Part shown: one piece after another, positions 44,213-54,665 of the stretch
Layout: each line of letters starts with the position of its first letter
Position numbering within the stretch: the stretch's first letter is position 1
Source of the DNA: Chloroflexota bacterium
Lineage (GTDB): Bacteria > Chloroflexota > Dehalococcoidia > DSTF01 > RBG-16-68-14
Assembly: GCA_029262675.1 (NCBI GenBank)
Contig: JAJCYW010000002.1
Location: 36,534 to 100,533, forward strand
DNA: 64,000 nucleotides
Direction: 5' to 3'
The notes under the pieces: model-generated
Database searches by the model: none
The model's input: the letters and a program-made list of their open reading frames with translations, nothing else
What the model was told of the DNA's origin: nothing
Translations under genes and position numbers: made by a program

Positions 44213-45004
44213 ATGACTATTAGCGTCGTCGTCAGCGGCAGCGGCAACATGGGCCAGGAAGTGCTGGCGGGCGTCTTCGCCGCCGAAGGCATGGAGCCGG
44301 CCGGCGTGATTGACAAGCTATCGGAAGCCGACTCGTTCCCAATTCCGTGCGGCGGCAGCGTGCCGATGAGTGCGGACCCAGCCGCGCTACTCGATAGCGT
44401 GCAGGCGGATGTTGTCGTCGACTTCACGAACGCGGACTGGACGCCGGTTGTCGCCCGCGCGGCGCTTGACCGCGGCGTCAGGCTCGTGATCGGCACGTCG
44501 GGTCTTTCCGATGGCTGGCTTGCGGAACTGGAGGCAGAGTGCCGCGAGCGCGAGCTGGGGGCGGTCGTCGCGGCAAACTTTGCGATAGGCGCGGTGCTGA
44601 TGACTTACGTGGCGAAGGTCGCCGGCAGCTTCTTCGACTCGGCGGAGATCATCGAGATGCACCACGACCGGAAGGTCGACGCGCCGTCCGGCACTGCGCT
44701 CGAGACGGCGAAAGCGATGGCGGAGGCCCGCGGCAGACCCTTCCAACGCAATGTGCCAGCGAAAGAAACGCTCGCCAACTCCCGCGCTGCGGAGGTGGAG
44801 GGAATCACTATCCACAGCGTGCGGCTGCCGGGCTTGGTGGCGCACCAGGAAGTACTCTTCGGCGGGCTGGGCCAAACGCTCTCCATTCGCCACGACACCA
44901 CCGGCCGCGAGTCGTTCATCCCCGGTGTGCTGCTGGCCGTGCGCGAGGTGGTGGAGCGCAAGGAGTTGGTTCGCGGCCTGGAAGCGCTTGTCGGCCTAAC
45001 GTAG
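44213..45004 (+). CDS. dapB: 4-hydroxy-tetrahydrodipicolinate reductase
   Basis: The protein has 263 residues. It reduces HTPA with NAD(P)H in lysine and diaminopimelate synthesis. The nucleotide-binding start is VVVSGSGNMGQEVLAG, and the catalytic/substrate motif EMHHDRKVDAPSGTALETA is complete. No other dap gene is adjacent. Confidence 0.94.
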   Translation: MTISVVVSGSGNMGQEVLAGVFAAEGMEPAGVIDKLSEADSFPIPCGGSVPMSADPAALLDSVQADVVVDFTNADWTPVVARAALDRGVRLVIGTSGLSDGWLAELEAECRERELGAVVAANFAIGAVLMTYVAKVAGSFFDSAEIIEMHHDRKVDAPSGTALETAKAMAEARGRPFQRNVPAKETLANSRAAEVEGITIHSVRLPGLVAHQEVLFGGLGQTLSIRHDTTGRESFIPGVLLAVREVVERKELVRGLEALVGLT

Positions 45005-45016
45005 GCACTGGCGTAG

Positions 45017-45048
45017 GCGTGCGCTGCGCGCGCGTGCGCGCAGCACGC
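45017..45048 (+). terminator. Hairpin after dapB
   Basis: A GC-only inverted repeat (gcgtgcgctgcgcgc against gcgcgcagcacgc, one 2-base bulge) lies 13 bases after the dapB stop. No T-run follows, so Rho-independent function is uncertain. Confidence 0.45.
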
Positions 45049-45084
45049 ACGAGCCGATTCTTGCGTGACGCCAGTCACAAACGG

Positions 45085-45113
45085 TTGACATACCACTTGC
45101 TACCTTCTAGAAT
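45085..45113 (+). promoter_or_regulatory. Strong sigma-70 promoter of the haem operon
   Basis: Perfect TTGACA (45085-45090), exact 17-bp spacer and TAGAAT (45108-45113) lie 54 bases upstream of the regulator gene. No other comparable promoter is seen before 55381, so it may drive the whole haem cluster. Confidence 0.8.
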
Positions 45114-45115
45114 CT

Positions 45116-45130
45116 AACTAGACGCTAGTT
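45116..45130. promoter_or_regulatory. Dyad AACTAG-N3-CTAGTT overlapping the transcription start
   Basis: A perfect 6-3-6 inverted repeat sits 2 bases after the -10 hexamer, where a bound repressor would block initiation. The first gene of the operon encodes an HTH protein that could bind it. Confidence 0.6.
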
Positions 45131-45166
45131 CGGGATAATGATTACATAGATTTAGGTAGCTTTACT

Positions 45167-45862
45167 ATGGCAGTCGAAGACGCGCAGGCCACCGAGGATG
45201 TCCACTGGTTCACGCTAGGCAAGGCCTGCAGGCTGTTGGGCGTCGACGAGTCCACACTGCGGCGCTGGGCAGACCGCGGCCACATCCACGCATTTCGCAC
45301 CCCCGGCGGCCACCGCCGATTCGCGCAGGAGGACATCGATCAGCTGCTGAACGCCCGCGAACGCGACGGCGAGAGCTACCAGGGGCTTTCGGACATGGCC
45401 GTGGCCCGCATCCGCCGGGCGCTGCATCGCAGACCGGCCCAGGCCGCCGGCTGGTACGCCACGGTCGACGAGTCGATCCGGCGCCGGTTGCGGCCGCTGG
45501 GCAGGCAGCTCGCCTCCCTGGCCGCCGACTACCTACAGCGCCGCGGCAAGCGGACGGCCCTTCTGACCGACGCGCGTGAGTTGGGCCGCGAGTACGGGCG
45601 CGAGTTGGAGGCTTCTCGGATGCCGGTCGCCCAGGCAGTAGAGGCCTTCGTGTTCTTCCGTCGCAGCCTGGACGATTCGACAAAGCAGGCCAGCCAGCGG
45701 AACGGTCTCTCAGCGGAGGAGTCGATGATCGCCTGCGAGCAGGTGAACACGCTGGCGGATCAGGTGTTGATTGGCATGACGGAAGCCTACGGAAAGGAAC
45801 CTCGCGCCACGGGTGGCGAGGGCGCACCTACTGTGCGGACAACGAAGCGGAGCGGAGCATAA
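45167..45862 (+). CDS. MerR/BldC-like HTH regulator with C-terminal helical sensor domain
   Basis: The protein has 231 residues. The N-terminal winged HTH (LGKACRLLGVDESTLRRWAD, then HAFRTPGGHRRFAQEDIDQL) resembles excisionase/MerR DNA-binding domains. The C-terminal half (about 95-215) is helical, with LTDARELGREYGRELEASRM and AVEAFVFFRRSLDD, similar to RsbR N-terminal-type four-helix sensors. It is the first gene of the haem cluster, behind a strong promoter with an overlapping dyad, so it probably controls it. Confidence 0.8.
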   Translation: MAVEDAQATEDVHWFTLGKACRLLGVDESTLRRWADRGHIHAFRTPGGHRRFAQEDIDQLLNARERDGESYQGLSDMAVARIRRALHRRPAQAAGWYATVDESIRRRLRPLGRQLASLAADYLQRRGKRTALLTDARELGREYGRELEASRMPVAQAVEAFVFFRRSLDDSTKQASQRNGLSAEESMIACEQVNTLADQVLIGMTEAYGKEPRATGGEGAPTVRTTKRSGA

Positions 45863-45865
45863 CGG

Positions 45866-46540
45866 ATGGCATACTACCCGGTCTTTATCGAGATGGAAGA
45901 CCGCCCCTGCCTCGTCATCGGTGGTGGCAACGAAGCGCGGAAGAAGGCTGAAGGCCTGCTGGGCGCCGGCGCTCGCGTGACCGTCATCGCGCCGGAGCTG
46001 ACGAAGGCCCTGGCGGCGATGCGGGACGCGGGCGAGATCGAGTGCACGGAGCGCGAATATCAGGAGGGCGATGTGGAGGGCTACCACGTCGTGATGGTCG
46101 CGACCGACGACGGCGCGGTGAACGCCGACGTTGCGGCGGAAGGAAAGCGGCGCGGCGTCTGGGTCAACGCGGCGGACGATACCAAGAACTGTGATTTCAT
46201 CCTGCCTGCCGTCATCCGCCGCGGCGCGATCACGCTGGCCGCATCGACAGGCGGCGGCAGCCCCGCGCTTGCCCGCCGACTGCGCGAAGAGTTGGAGGCC
46301 TACCTGACGGAGGAGATGCCGGCGCTGGCTGATCTGCTCGGCGACGTGCGCTCCGATTTGAAGACGCGCGGCGAGATCCCCGACGCCGACGTTTGGCAGA
46401 ACGCAATTGATGAAGACCTGCGGGTCCTGCTGGCGCAGCGTAAGTACCGCCAGGCCAAGGCGCGGCTGCTCACCTCGCTCGGCAGGGAAGACCTGGTAGC
46501 GGAGCTCGTCGGCGACCCCACGGCTGTCGCCGGCGCCTAG
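45866..46540 (+). CDS. Precorrin-2 dehydrogenase/sirohydrochlorin ferrochelatase-like (SirC/Met8p type)
   Basis: The protein has 224 residues. It oxidises precorrin-2 to sirohydrochlorin, and some members also insert iron. MAYYPVFIEMEDRPCLVIGG with GGGNEARKKAEGLLGAGARV is the NAD-binding start. FILPAVIRRGAITLAASTGG and SPALARRLREELE are typical of the CysG N-terminal half. It lies 3 bases after the regulator and just before hemA, the usual order. Confidence 0.93.
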   Translation: MAYYPVFIEMEDRPCLVIGGGNEARKKAEGLLGAGARVTVIAPELTKALAAMRDAGEIECTEREYQEGDVEGYHVVMVATDDGAVNADVAAEGKRRGVWVNAADDTKNCDFILPAVIRRGAITLAASTGGGSPALARRLREELEAYLTEEMPALADLLGDVRSDLKTRGEIPDADVWQNAIDEDLRVLLAQRKYRQAKARLLTSLGREDLVAELVGDPTAVAGA

Positions 46541-46565
46541 ATTCGGACGGGGGAGACGCGGCCAA

Positions 46566-47837
46566 TTGCAAATCACGCTCGTCGGCATCAGTCACAAGAC
46601 AGCTCAGGTTGAGGTGCGGGAGAGGTTCGCCTTCGCGGCGGAAGAGTTGCCGGGCGCGCTGCCGCGCTTCGGCGGTGCCGCCGTGCTGCTCTCCACGTGT
46701 AATCGCACGGAGGTCTACCTAACCGCCCACCACGCCATCGCGCCCTCCTCAGTCGTCGCGCTGCTCAAGGACCTGAAGAGCGACGACGACACGCCGGACG
46801 ATGCCTTCTACTACCTGGACGGTGTTAAGGCCGCCCGCCATCTGTACCATGTAGCCGCGGGTCTGGACTCGATGGTGCTGGGCGAGCCGGAGATCCTCGG
46901 GCAGGTACGCAACGCCTTCACGAATGCCACCGCCGCCGGGACGCACAACGCGATCCTGTCGCAACTGTTCCACACGGCGATCAGAACCGGGAGGCGGGCC
47001 CGCAGCGAAACGCACATCGGCCGCCACGCCGTCTCGATCAGCGCGACGGCAACCAGGCTGGCAAAGGAGACCGTCGGCGACCTCGCCGGCCGTGCGGTGC
47101 TGGTCGTCAGCGCCGGCGAGGCCGGTAAGCTGACGGCGCGCAGCCTGGCCGGTCAAGGCGTGACAAACCTCCTGGTCACCAGTCGTACGGCTGCGCACGC
47201 GGAGCAGCTTGCGCAGGAGCTCGGCGGCAGCCACGTGCCGTTTGGCCGCCTGGGCGCGACCATGGCGGAGGCGGACATCGTGATCAGCTCCAGCGCGGCA
47301 CCGGGCTTCCTGATTTCGCGCAGCCACGTCGAAGAGGCCGTCGCGGGGCGGAACGGCCGGCCGCTGCTCCTGATCGACATCGCGGTTCCGCGCGACGTCG
47401 ACCCTGCGGTGCGCGAGTACGGCAACGTCCACCTCTACGACATCGACGACCTGCAGAGGCAGGTGGACAAGAACATGAGCGTGCGCAAGCAGGAGGTCGC
47501 CAAGGTGGAGGCGATCGTTGACGACGCCGTCGAGCGCTTTTCCGACTGGATGCGCAACCGCGGCGTGGTCCCCACCGTCGGCACGCTCCGCAAACGCGCC
47601 GAGGCGACCCGTCAGACTGAGATAGAGCGCACGTTCAAGAAGCTCAAGGACCTGACGCCCGCGCAGCGCGATGGGGTCGAGGCGATGACGGCCGCGATCA
47701 TCAAGAAGCTGCTCCACGAGCCGATCGGCCGGCTCAAGAGCGACGATGGCGAGCGCTACGTCGCCGCCGTCCGCGATCTGTTTAACCTGGACGGCGAGGA
47801 ACTCGACCAGATTCAAGACCCGGTCTCCGGGACGTAG
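46566..47837 (+). CDS. hemA: Glutamyl-tRNA reductase
   Basis: The protein has 423 residues from a TTG at 46566. It reduces glutamyl-tRNA to glutamate-1-semialdehyde, the first step of the C5 route. GISHKTAQVEVRERF and LLSTCNRTEVYLT (catalytic Cys) open it. The NADPH-binding part has LVVSAGEAGKLTARSLAGQG. DIAVPRDVDPAVREYGNVHL and a C-terminal dimerisation helix follow. Confidence 0.96.
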   Translation: MQITLVGISHKTAQVEVRERFAFAAEELPGALPRFGGAAVLLSTCNRTEVYLTAHHAIAPSSVVALLKDLKSDDDTPDDAFYYLDGVKAARHLYHVAAGLDSMVLGEPEILGQVRNAFTNATAAGTHNAILSQLFHTAIRTGRRARSETHIGRHAVSISATATRLAKETVGDLAGRAVLVVSAGEAGKLTARSLAGQGVTNLLVTSRTAAHAEQLAQELGGSHVPFGRLGATMAEADIVISSSAAPGFLISRSHVEEAVAGRNGRPLLLIDIAVPRDVDPAVREYGNVHLYDIDDLQRQVDKNMSVRKQEVAKVEAIVDDAVERFSDWMRNRGVVPTVGTLRKRAEATRQTEIERTFKKLKDLTPAQRDGVEAMTAAIIKKLLHEPIGRLKSDDGERYVAAVRDLFNLDGEELDQIQDPVSGT

Positions 47838-47838
47838 C

Positions 47839-48771
47839 GTGGCCTCCCGCCAATCGCTCGTCGTTGGCACGCGAGGCAGCCGTTTGGCGCTGGCCCAGAC
47901 CGCGCTGGCGGTGCAGTCGATACAGGATCACAACCCCCAACTCCAGTTCGAACTGCGCGAGATCCGCACGGAGGGCGACCGCAACGCGGACGCCTCGCTT
48001 GCGGCCATCGGCGGTCAGGGCATCTTCGTCAAGGAGCTGGAGGCCGCGCTACGGCGGGGCGAGATCGACATCGCCGTACACAGCCTGAAGGACGTTCCGG
48101 CCGAGACGGCGGAGGGGCTGACGCTGGCCGCGTTCCCGCCGCGCAACGATGCGCGCGACGCGCTCGTCACGCGCGACGGCCGCATGCTCGCCGAGCTGCC
48201 GTCCGGCGCACGCATCGGCACCGGCAGTGCGCGGCGAGCCGTGCAACTGCGGCGGCTGTCTCAGGACATCGAGCCGGTCGAGATCCGCGGCAATGTCGAT
48301 ACGCGCATCCGAAAGGTCGATGACGGAGACTATGACGCGACCGTGCTGGCGATGGCGGGCCTCAGCCGTTTGGACGTCAGCGGACGCGTGGCCGAACTCT
48401 TCAACGTGGACGCGATGACGCCGGCCGTAGGGCAGGGCGCGCTGGGGCTGCAGTGCCGCAGTGACGACGGCGACGTGACCGGCGCGCTGGCATCGATTGA
48501 CGACGCGGCGACACGCGCGGCCTGCCTGGCGGAGCGGGCGTTCCTCGCGCGGCTGGGCGGCGGCTGCCGGCTGCCGTTCGGCGCCTACGCGGAGCTTAGA
48601 GACGGACTGCTCGACCTGCGTGGGTTCGTTAGCGACGAGGACGGCGGGAACTTCTTCCGCGGCGAGTTGAGCGATGCGGTTGACGCCGCGCCGCAGTTGG
48701 GCGCGCGGTTGGCCGAACTTCTGCTGGCCCAGGGCGCGGCGGCGTTCGTGCCGGCGCGGGAGCAGGGCTGA
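47839..48771 (+). CDS. hemC: Porphobilinogen deaminase (hydroxymethylbilane synthase)
   Basis: The protein has 310 residues from the GTG at 47839, 1 base after the hemA stop. It polymerises four porphobilinogens. VVGTRGSRLALAQTALAV, HSLKDVPAETAEGL and the dipyrromethane cofactor cysteine in RLGGGCRLPFGAYAE are present. Its stop overlaps the next start (TGATG). Confidence 0.96.
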   Translation: MASRQSLVVGTRGSRLALAQTALAVQSIQDHNPQLQFELREIRTEGDRNADASLAAIGGQGIFVKELEAALRRGEIDIAVHSLKDVPAETAEGLTLAAFPPRNDARDALVTRDGRMLAELPSGARIGTGSARRAVQLRRLSQDIEPVEIRGNVDTRIRKVDDGDYDATVLAMAGLSRLDVSGRVAELFNVDAMTPAVGQGALGLQCRSDDGDVTGALASIDDAATRAACLAERAFLARLGGGCRLPFGAYAELRDGLLDLRGFVSDEDGGNFFRGELSDAVDAAPQLGARLAELLLAQGAAAFVPAREQG

Positions 48772-50339
48772 TGGCGGCCACGCGCGGCTATGTCTGGCTT
48801 GTCGGCGCCGGGCCCGGCGACCCGGGTCTCATCACTGTCGCGGCGACCAAGGCGCTGGCCGGCGCGGATGCCGTCGTTTACGACAGACTCGCTAACGCCG
48901 CGCTGCTCGACTACGCGCCGCCTGGGGCGGAGCGGATCTACGCAGGCAAGCAGCCCGACCGCCACGCGCTGACACAGGACGAAATCAACAACGTGCTCGT
49001 AGAGCACGCGCTCGGCGGCCAGCGCGTCGTGCGGCTCAAGGGAGGCGACCCGTTCGTATTCGGTCGCGGCGGCGAGGAGGCGCTGGCGCTTGTCGCCGCG
49101 GGCGTGCCGTTCACGGTGATTCCTGGCGTCAGCTCGTCGGTGGCCGCGCCGGCCTACGCCGGTATCCCGGTGACGCATCGCGGTGTCGCAACGTCGGTCG
49201 CGTTCGTCACCGGCCACGAAGACCCGGCGAAAGAGAACTCAGGCGTTGACTGGCCGCGGATCGCGAACGGCGCGGATACCGTTGTTTTGATGATGGGCAC
49301 GGGCCGGCTTCAAGAGATCGCTGGCCGCTTGATCGCCGCTGGCCGCGCAGAGACAACGCCGGTAGCGGTCGTCGAATGGGGGACGCTCCCTCGCCAGCGG
49401 ACGGTGACGGGCGCGTTGGAGAACATCGCGGATGCCGCGCACGAGGCCGGAATCGGCGCGCCGGCCGCCGTCGTCGTCGGCGATGTCGTCGCGCTGCGCG
49501 ACAACCTGCGCTGGTTCGATACCCGGCCGCTCTTCGGCCTGCGGGTGCTGGTGACGCGCACGCGGAAGCAAGCGGGCAGGCTGTCGCAGGCCCTGGCCGA
49601 GGCGGGCGCAGACGCGATCGAGCTGCCGACGATTGAGATCAGGCAGCGCTACGACGAAGCGTCGCTGGGCGCGGCGGTGGAGGCGATGCGGGCGGACCGC
49701 TATGAATGGCTCGTATTCACCAGCGCCAACGCCGTCGAAAGTTTCTTCACGTTCCTCGCGCAGCGCGGCTTCGACGCCCGCAGCGTGCGCGCGAGTGTCG
49801 CTGCCATTGGAGAGGCGACGGCGGCGGCGCTGAGGGAGCGCGGCATCGCCGCCGACCTAATCCCGGAGCGGGAGACGGCGGAAGGGCTGCTGGCCGCGCT
49901 ACCAGACGACATGACGGGCGTGCGCGTGCTAGTACCGCGCGCGGAGAACGCCCGCCCGCTGCTCATCGATGAGATGAAGCGGCGCGGCGCAACGGTGGAC
50001 GAGGAGACGCTCTACGTATCGAAGCCGCCGGAGGCGGCCAGCCGCACGGTGGAGATGAGTGCCGCGCTGGAGTCGCTGCGCGGCGGCGAAATCGACATCG
50101 TCACCTTCGCCAGCGCATCCTCCGTGACGAACCTCGTCGCGTTGCTCGACGGTAACCCTGCGACGCTACGTGACTGCACTATCGCCTGCATCGGCCCGGA
50201 GACGGCGGCGCGGGCGGAGAAGTTGCTGGGCTGCGCGCCGGAGATCGTGGCGCGGGAGCACACCATTCCAGGACTGGTGGAAGCTATAGAAGAGGCGCAA
50301 TCATCGCCTACGGGCGGCGTCGCAGGCGGTTCTCTATAA
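48771..50339 (+). CDS. Uroporphyrinogen-III C-methyltransferase/uroporphyrinogen-III synthase fusion (CobA-HemD)
   Basis: The protein has 522 residues. Residues 1-245 are the SAM-dependent methyltransferase (VWLVGAGPGDPGLITVAATK, RLKGGDPFVFGRGGEEA, VMMGTGRLQEIAG) that makes precorrin-2. Residues about 255-515 are HemD (GLRVLVTRTRKQAGRLSQAL, WLVFTSANAVESFF, VTFASASSVTNLV), which cyclises hydroxymethylbilane. The fusion places the haem/sirohaem branch point in one polypeptide. Confidence 0.94.
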   Translation: MAATRGYVWLVGAGPGDPGLITVAATKALAGADAVVYDRLANAALLDYAPPGAERIYAGKQPDRHALTQDEINNVLVEHALGGQRVVRLKGGDPFVFGRGGEEALALVAAGVPFTVIPGVSSSVAAPAYAGIPVTHRGVATSVAFVTGHEDPAKENSGVDWPRIANGADTVVLMMGTGRLQEIAGRLIAAGRAETTPVAVVEWGTLPRQRTVTGALENIADAAHEAGIGAPAAVVVGDVVALRDNLRWFDTRPLFGLRVLVTRTRKQAGRLSQALAEAGADAIELPTIEIRQRYDEASLGAAVEAMRADRYEWLVFTSANAVESFFTFLAQRGFDARSVRASVAAIGEATAAALRERGIAADLIPERETAEGLLAALPDDMTGVRVLVPRAENARPLLIDEMKRRGATVDEETLYVSKPPEAASRTVEMSAALESLRGGEIDIVTFASASSVTNLVALLDGNPATLRDCTIACIGPETAARAEKLLGCAPEIVAREHTIPGLVEAIEEAQSSPTGGVAGGSL

Positions 50340-50358
50340 TGAACTCGTTGGGAGAGAG

Positions 50359-51237
50359 ATGGACTACCTGCAGATAGACGAGTTGCCCGCGCTGCGTAAG
50401 CCGACCTTCATCGCGGCGTTCCGCGGCTGGAACGACGCCGGCGAGGCGGGGACCGGAGGCGTGCGCCACATGATCGATGCCTGGTCCGCGCAGGAGTTCG
50501 CCCACATCGACCCGGAGGAGTTCTTCGATTTCACGGTCGCCCGGCCGCGCATCGCGATTACGGAGGAGGGCCTGCGCGACCTGAGCTGGCCCAGCAATCG
50601 CTTCTTCTACCACAGGCATGACGACGAGCAGCAGCCCGACGCGGTGCTGCTGCTGGGCACGGAGCCGCACCTGCGCTGGCGCGCATTCACGGATACGGTT
50701 CGTGACCTCTACGAACGAATGGACGGCGAGCGCCTGCTGACGCTGGGCGCACTGGTTGCCGCGACGACGCACACGCGCCCCGTGCCCGTCACCGGCTTCA
50801 GCACGGAGGCGGATCTACAGCAGCGGCTGCAGGGCCTCACTATCGGCCGCTCGCGGTACGAAGGGCCGACGGGCATCGTCGGCGCGCTGCACGCCGCTTG
50901 GCGGGAGGATGACCTGGCTGCTGGCAGCCTCTGGGCCGGCTTGCCGCCCTACCTTGGCGACGCCGTCAACCCGCGCGGCGCGCTGGCGCTGCTGCAGGAG
51001 CTGGACAGGCTCTTCGCGTTCGTGCCGGACCTAGCGAAGCTGGAGGAGGCCGCACAGGCGTTTGAGCGCGAGGTGGAGGAAGCGTTGGAAAGCAACGAAG
51101 AGATGCGCTCTTACCTGGGGCAGTTGGAGAAGCGCCTCGACTCCGGGGCCACGGAGTCCGGCGCGCTTGACCTGCCGTCCGCGGGCGACCTGATGGGTGA
51201 CTTGGAGACGTTCCTGCGCCAGCAGCGCAAGGACTGA
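50359..51237 (+). CDS. PAC2 family protein (proteasome assembly chaperone-like)
   Basis: The protein has 292 residues behind GGGAGAG. The N-terminus [20 protein letters not shown] is the PAC2 start motif. [18 protein letters not shown] and [19 protein letters not shown] are also family-like. A coiled C-terminal stretch follows. Bacterial members are found mostly in Actinobacteria and Chloroflexota; the client is unknown. Its place inside a haem operon has no known explanation. Confidence 0.88.
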   Translation: MDYLQIDELPALRKPTFIAAFRGWNDAGEAGTGGVRHMIDAWSAQEFAHIDPEEFFDFTVARPRIAITEEGLRDLSWPSNRFFYHRHDDEQQPDAVLLLGTEPHLRWRAFTDTVRDLYERMDGERLLTLGALVAATTHTRPVPVTGFSTEADLQQRLQGLTIGRSRYEGPTGIVGALHAAWREDDLAAGSLWAGLPPYLGDAVNPRGALALLQELDRLFAFVPDLAKLEEAAQAFEREVEEALESNEEMRSYLGQLEKRLDSGATESGALDLPSAGDLMGDLETFLRQQRKD

Positions 51238-51242
51238 CTACG

Positions 51243-52250
51243 ATGACAGTAGAATCGACGACGACCCAAGGGTTCGCCCGCTTCCGCCGCCTGCGCAGCA
51301 GCGAAGGCCTGCGCCGGCTGGTGCGCGAGACGCGGCTGACGCCGGAAGAGTTCGTCTACCCGCTCTTCGTCGTCCACGGGCAGGACGTGCGGGAGGAGAT
51401 CCCTTCGATGCCCGGGCAGTACCACCTTTCGCTCGACCTGCTGGCCGCGGAAGCCGAAGACTTGCGTTCCCTGGGCGTCCGAGCGGTGCTGCTCTTCGGC
51501 CTGCCGGCGGAGAAAGACGACGAAGGCTCGGAGGCCTACGCCGGCGACGGCATCGTCCAGCAGGCGGTGCGCGCGTTGAAATCGGCCGACCCCGACCTGA
51601 CCGTGATCACGGACGTCTGTCTCTGCGAGTACACGTCGCACGGCCACTGCGGCGTCATCTCCGCTGGCGGCGCCGGGGCAGACAGCGAGGTCGACAACGA
51701 CGCCTCGCTCGAGCTTCTGGCGCGGACGGCCGTATCGCACGCCCGCGCCGGCGCCGACCTCGTCGCGCCGTCCGACATGATGGACGGTCGTGTTGCCGCC
51801 ATTCGCGCCGCGCTCGACGTCGCGAACCTGGGCTCGACGCCGATCATGGCCTATTCCGCGAAGTACGCCTCGGCGTTTTACGGCCCGTTCCGTGAGGCCG
51901 CCGAGTCTGCGCCGCAGTTCGGCGACCGGCGCGGCTACCAGATGGACCCGCCCAACGCGCGCGAGGCGTTGCGCGAGATAGAGGCCGACATCGACGAGGG
52001 CGCGGACATAGTGATGGTGAAGCCCGCGTTGCCGTACCTGGACGTGATCGCGCAGGCGCGCGCGTCCTTCGATTTGCCGCTGGCCGCGTACAACGTCAGC
52101 GGCGAGTACGCCATGATCCACGCCGCGGCCCGTAACGGCTGGCTCGACGGCCCGCGCGCCGTGCTGGAGACGCTAACTTCGATCAAGCGCGCCGGCGCTG
52201 ACATCGTCATCACCTACCACGCGAAAGAGGCCGCCCGGCTGCTCGCCTAA
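51243..52250 (+). CDS. hemB: Delta-aminolevulinic acid dehydratase (porphobilinogen synthase)
   Basis: The protein has 335 residues. It condenses two ALA molecules. The zinc-site cysteines occur in [18 protein letters not shown], indicating a zinc-dependent type. Schiff-base lysines lie in [17 protein letters not shown] and [23 protein letters not shown] is also conserved. Confidence 0.96.
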   Translation: MTVESTTTQGFARFRRLRSSEGLRRLVRETRLTPEEFVYPLFVVHGQDVREEIPSMPGQYHLSLDLLAAEAEDLRSLGVRAVLLFGLPAEKDDEGSEAYAGDGIVQQAVRALKSADPDLTVITDVCLCEYTSHGHCGVISAGGAGADSEVDNDASLELLARTAVSHARAGADLVAPSDMMDGRVAAIRAALDVANLGSTPIMAYSAKYASAFYGPFREAAESAPQFGDRRGYQMDPPNAREALREIEADIDEGADIVMVKPALPYLDVIAQARASFDLPLAAYNVSGEYAMIHAAARNGWLDGPRAVLETLTSIKRAGADIVITYHAKEAARLLA

Positions 52251-52297
52251 CGGCGCGGGGCCCGGCGCATCAATACTTGACTGGAGAGAGGAATCCT

Positions 52298-52561
52298 ATG
52301 GCAACAATCACCTGCAGCCGCTGCGACAAGAGCAAGGATAAGCTCGAGGAAGCGCCCATGGGCGGCGAACTCGGAACCAGTATTGTGGAGACGATCTGCG
52401 CGGAGTGTTGGGCCGAATGGCGCACGACCTCCGGCCAGCTAATCAACCACCACGGCCTGAACCTGGGCATGCCAGAGCACCGGGCGGAGCTGCGGCGCGT
52501 GATGAAGGAGTTCCTGGGCTTCGAGGCGCCGACCGCTCCGGGCCCCGAGGCACCGGCCTAG
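52298..52561 (+). CDS. YggX-like Fe(II)-trafficking family protein with tetracysteine site
   Basis: The protein has 87 residues from the ATG at 52298 behind GGAGAGAGG. The body ETICAECWAEWRTTSGQLIN then LNLGMPEHRAELRRVMKEFL aligns with E. coli YggX (ISKEAWAQWQ, LINEKKLNMMNAEHRKLL). Unlike YggX it has two C-x2-C pairs, Cys6/9 and Cys34/37, enough for a zinc or iron site. Its position beside hemB suggests iron or Fe-S supply to tetrapyrrole enzymes. Confidence 0.8.
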   Translation: MATITCSRCDKSKDKLEEAPMGGELGTSIVETICAECWAEWRTTSGQLINHHGLNLGMPEHRAELRRVMKEFLGFEAPTAPGPEAPA

Positions 52562-52567
52562 CGAGCC

Positions 52568-53281
52568 ATGCCACCACTCCGCGCCGTCATCTTCGACTAC
52601 TACGAGACGCTGGTGGAGCTGACGATGACGCTCCGCGAGCGGCACTTTGACGACGTCGCGCGTGAGGCCGGTCTAGAATTGGCCCCGGGTGAGGCGTTTC
52701 GCCAGTGGCGGGAGGTGACTACGTCCGACCGCGAGTTGCGGTTGGGCGGCCAGCAGTCACCGCTGGACGGCGAGAAACCGCCCTTCGTGACGTTCGGAGA
52801 CGTATGGCGCAGGCGCACGGCGGAGCTGTACAGCGGATGGGACGTCCCGCTGCCGGATGGCGATGCCAGCGACGCCTACTATCGCCTCCACGCCTCCGCT
52901 GTCGCCTACCCTGAAGTACCTTCCGCGTTACGCGAGCTCCGCCAGCGGTTCGAGTTGGCCGTGCTCTCGGACGCCGACGATGATTTCTTGATAGCTAACA
53001 TGCGCCACAACAACCTCCAATTCGCCACAGTCGTTTCTTCCGAAGAGGTGGGTGCGTACAAGCCGCACGTCTCGATCTTCGAAACGGCTTGCGAGCGGCT
53101 GAACGTCGAGCCCGGCCAGGCCGCGTACGTCGGTGATACGCCCTGGAACGACATCGCGGGCGCGCGCAACGCTGGCCTGCGGGCGGTGTGGGTGAACCGC
53201 CACGGCGTCACATGGCCGGACGAGATCCCGCCGCCCGATCACGAGATCGCGTCGCTGGCGGAGCTGCCGGCGCTGCTGTAG
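52568..53281 (+). CDS. HAD-superfamily hydrolase
   Basis: The protein has 237 residues. Motif I is [12 protein letters not shown]: Asp is the nucleophile, but the usual second Asp is Tyr, as in haloacid dehalogenase-type enzymes. Motif II is [10 protein letters not shown], and motif [21 protein letters not shown] is typical. The substrate is unknown. It sits between hemB-yggX and hemL. Confidence 0.87.
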   Translation: MPPLRAVIFDYYETLVELTMTLRERHFDDVAREAGLELAPGEAFRQWREVTTSDRELRLGGQQSPLDGEKPPFVTFGDVWRRRTAELYSGWDVPLPDGDASDAYYRLHASAVAYPEVPSALRELRQRFELAVLSDADDDFLIANMRHNNLQFATVVSSEEVGAYKPHVSIFETACERLNVEPGQAAYVGDTPWNDIAGARNAGLRAVWVNRHGVTWPDEIPPPDHEIASLAELPALL

Positions 53282-53342
53282 CTCGCACGCTGTGGCGTGG
53301 GGGCGCTCGCGCTGCGTAGCCAAGTATGGCAAGCTGTCACTC

Positions 53343-54661
<1,319 letters not shown>

Positions 54662-54665
<4 letters not shown>

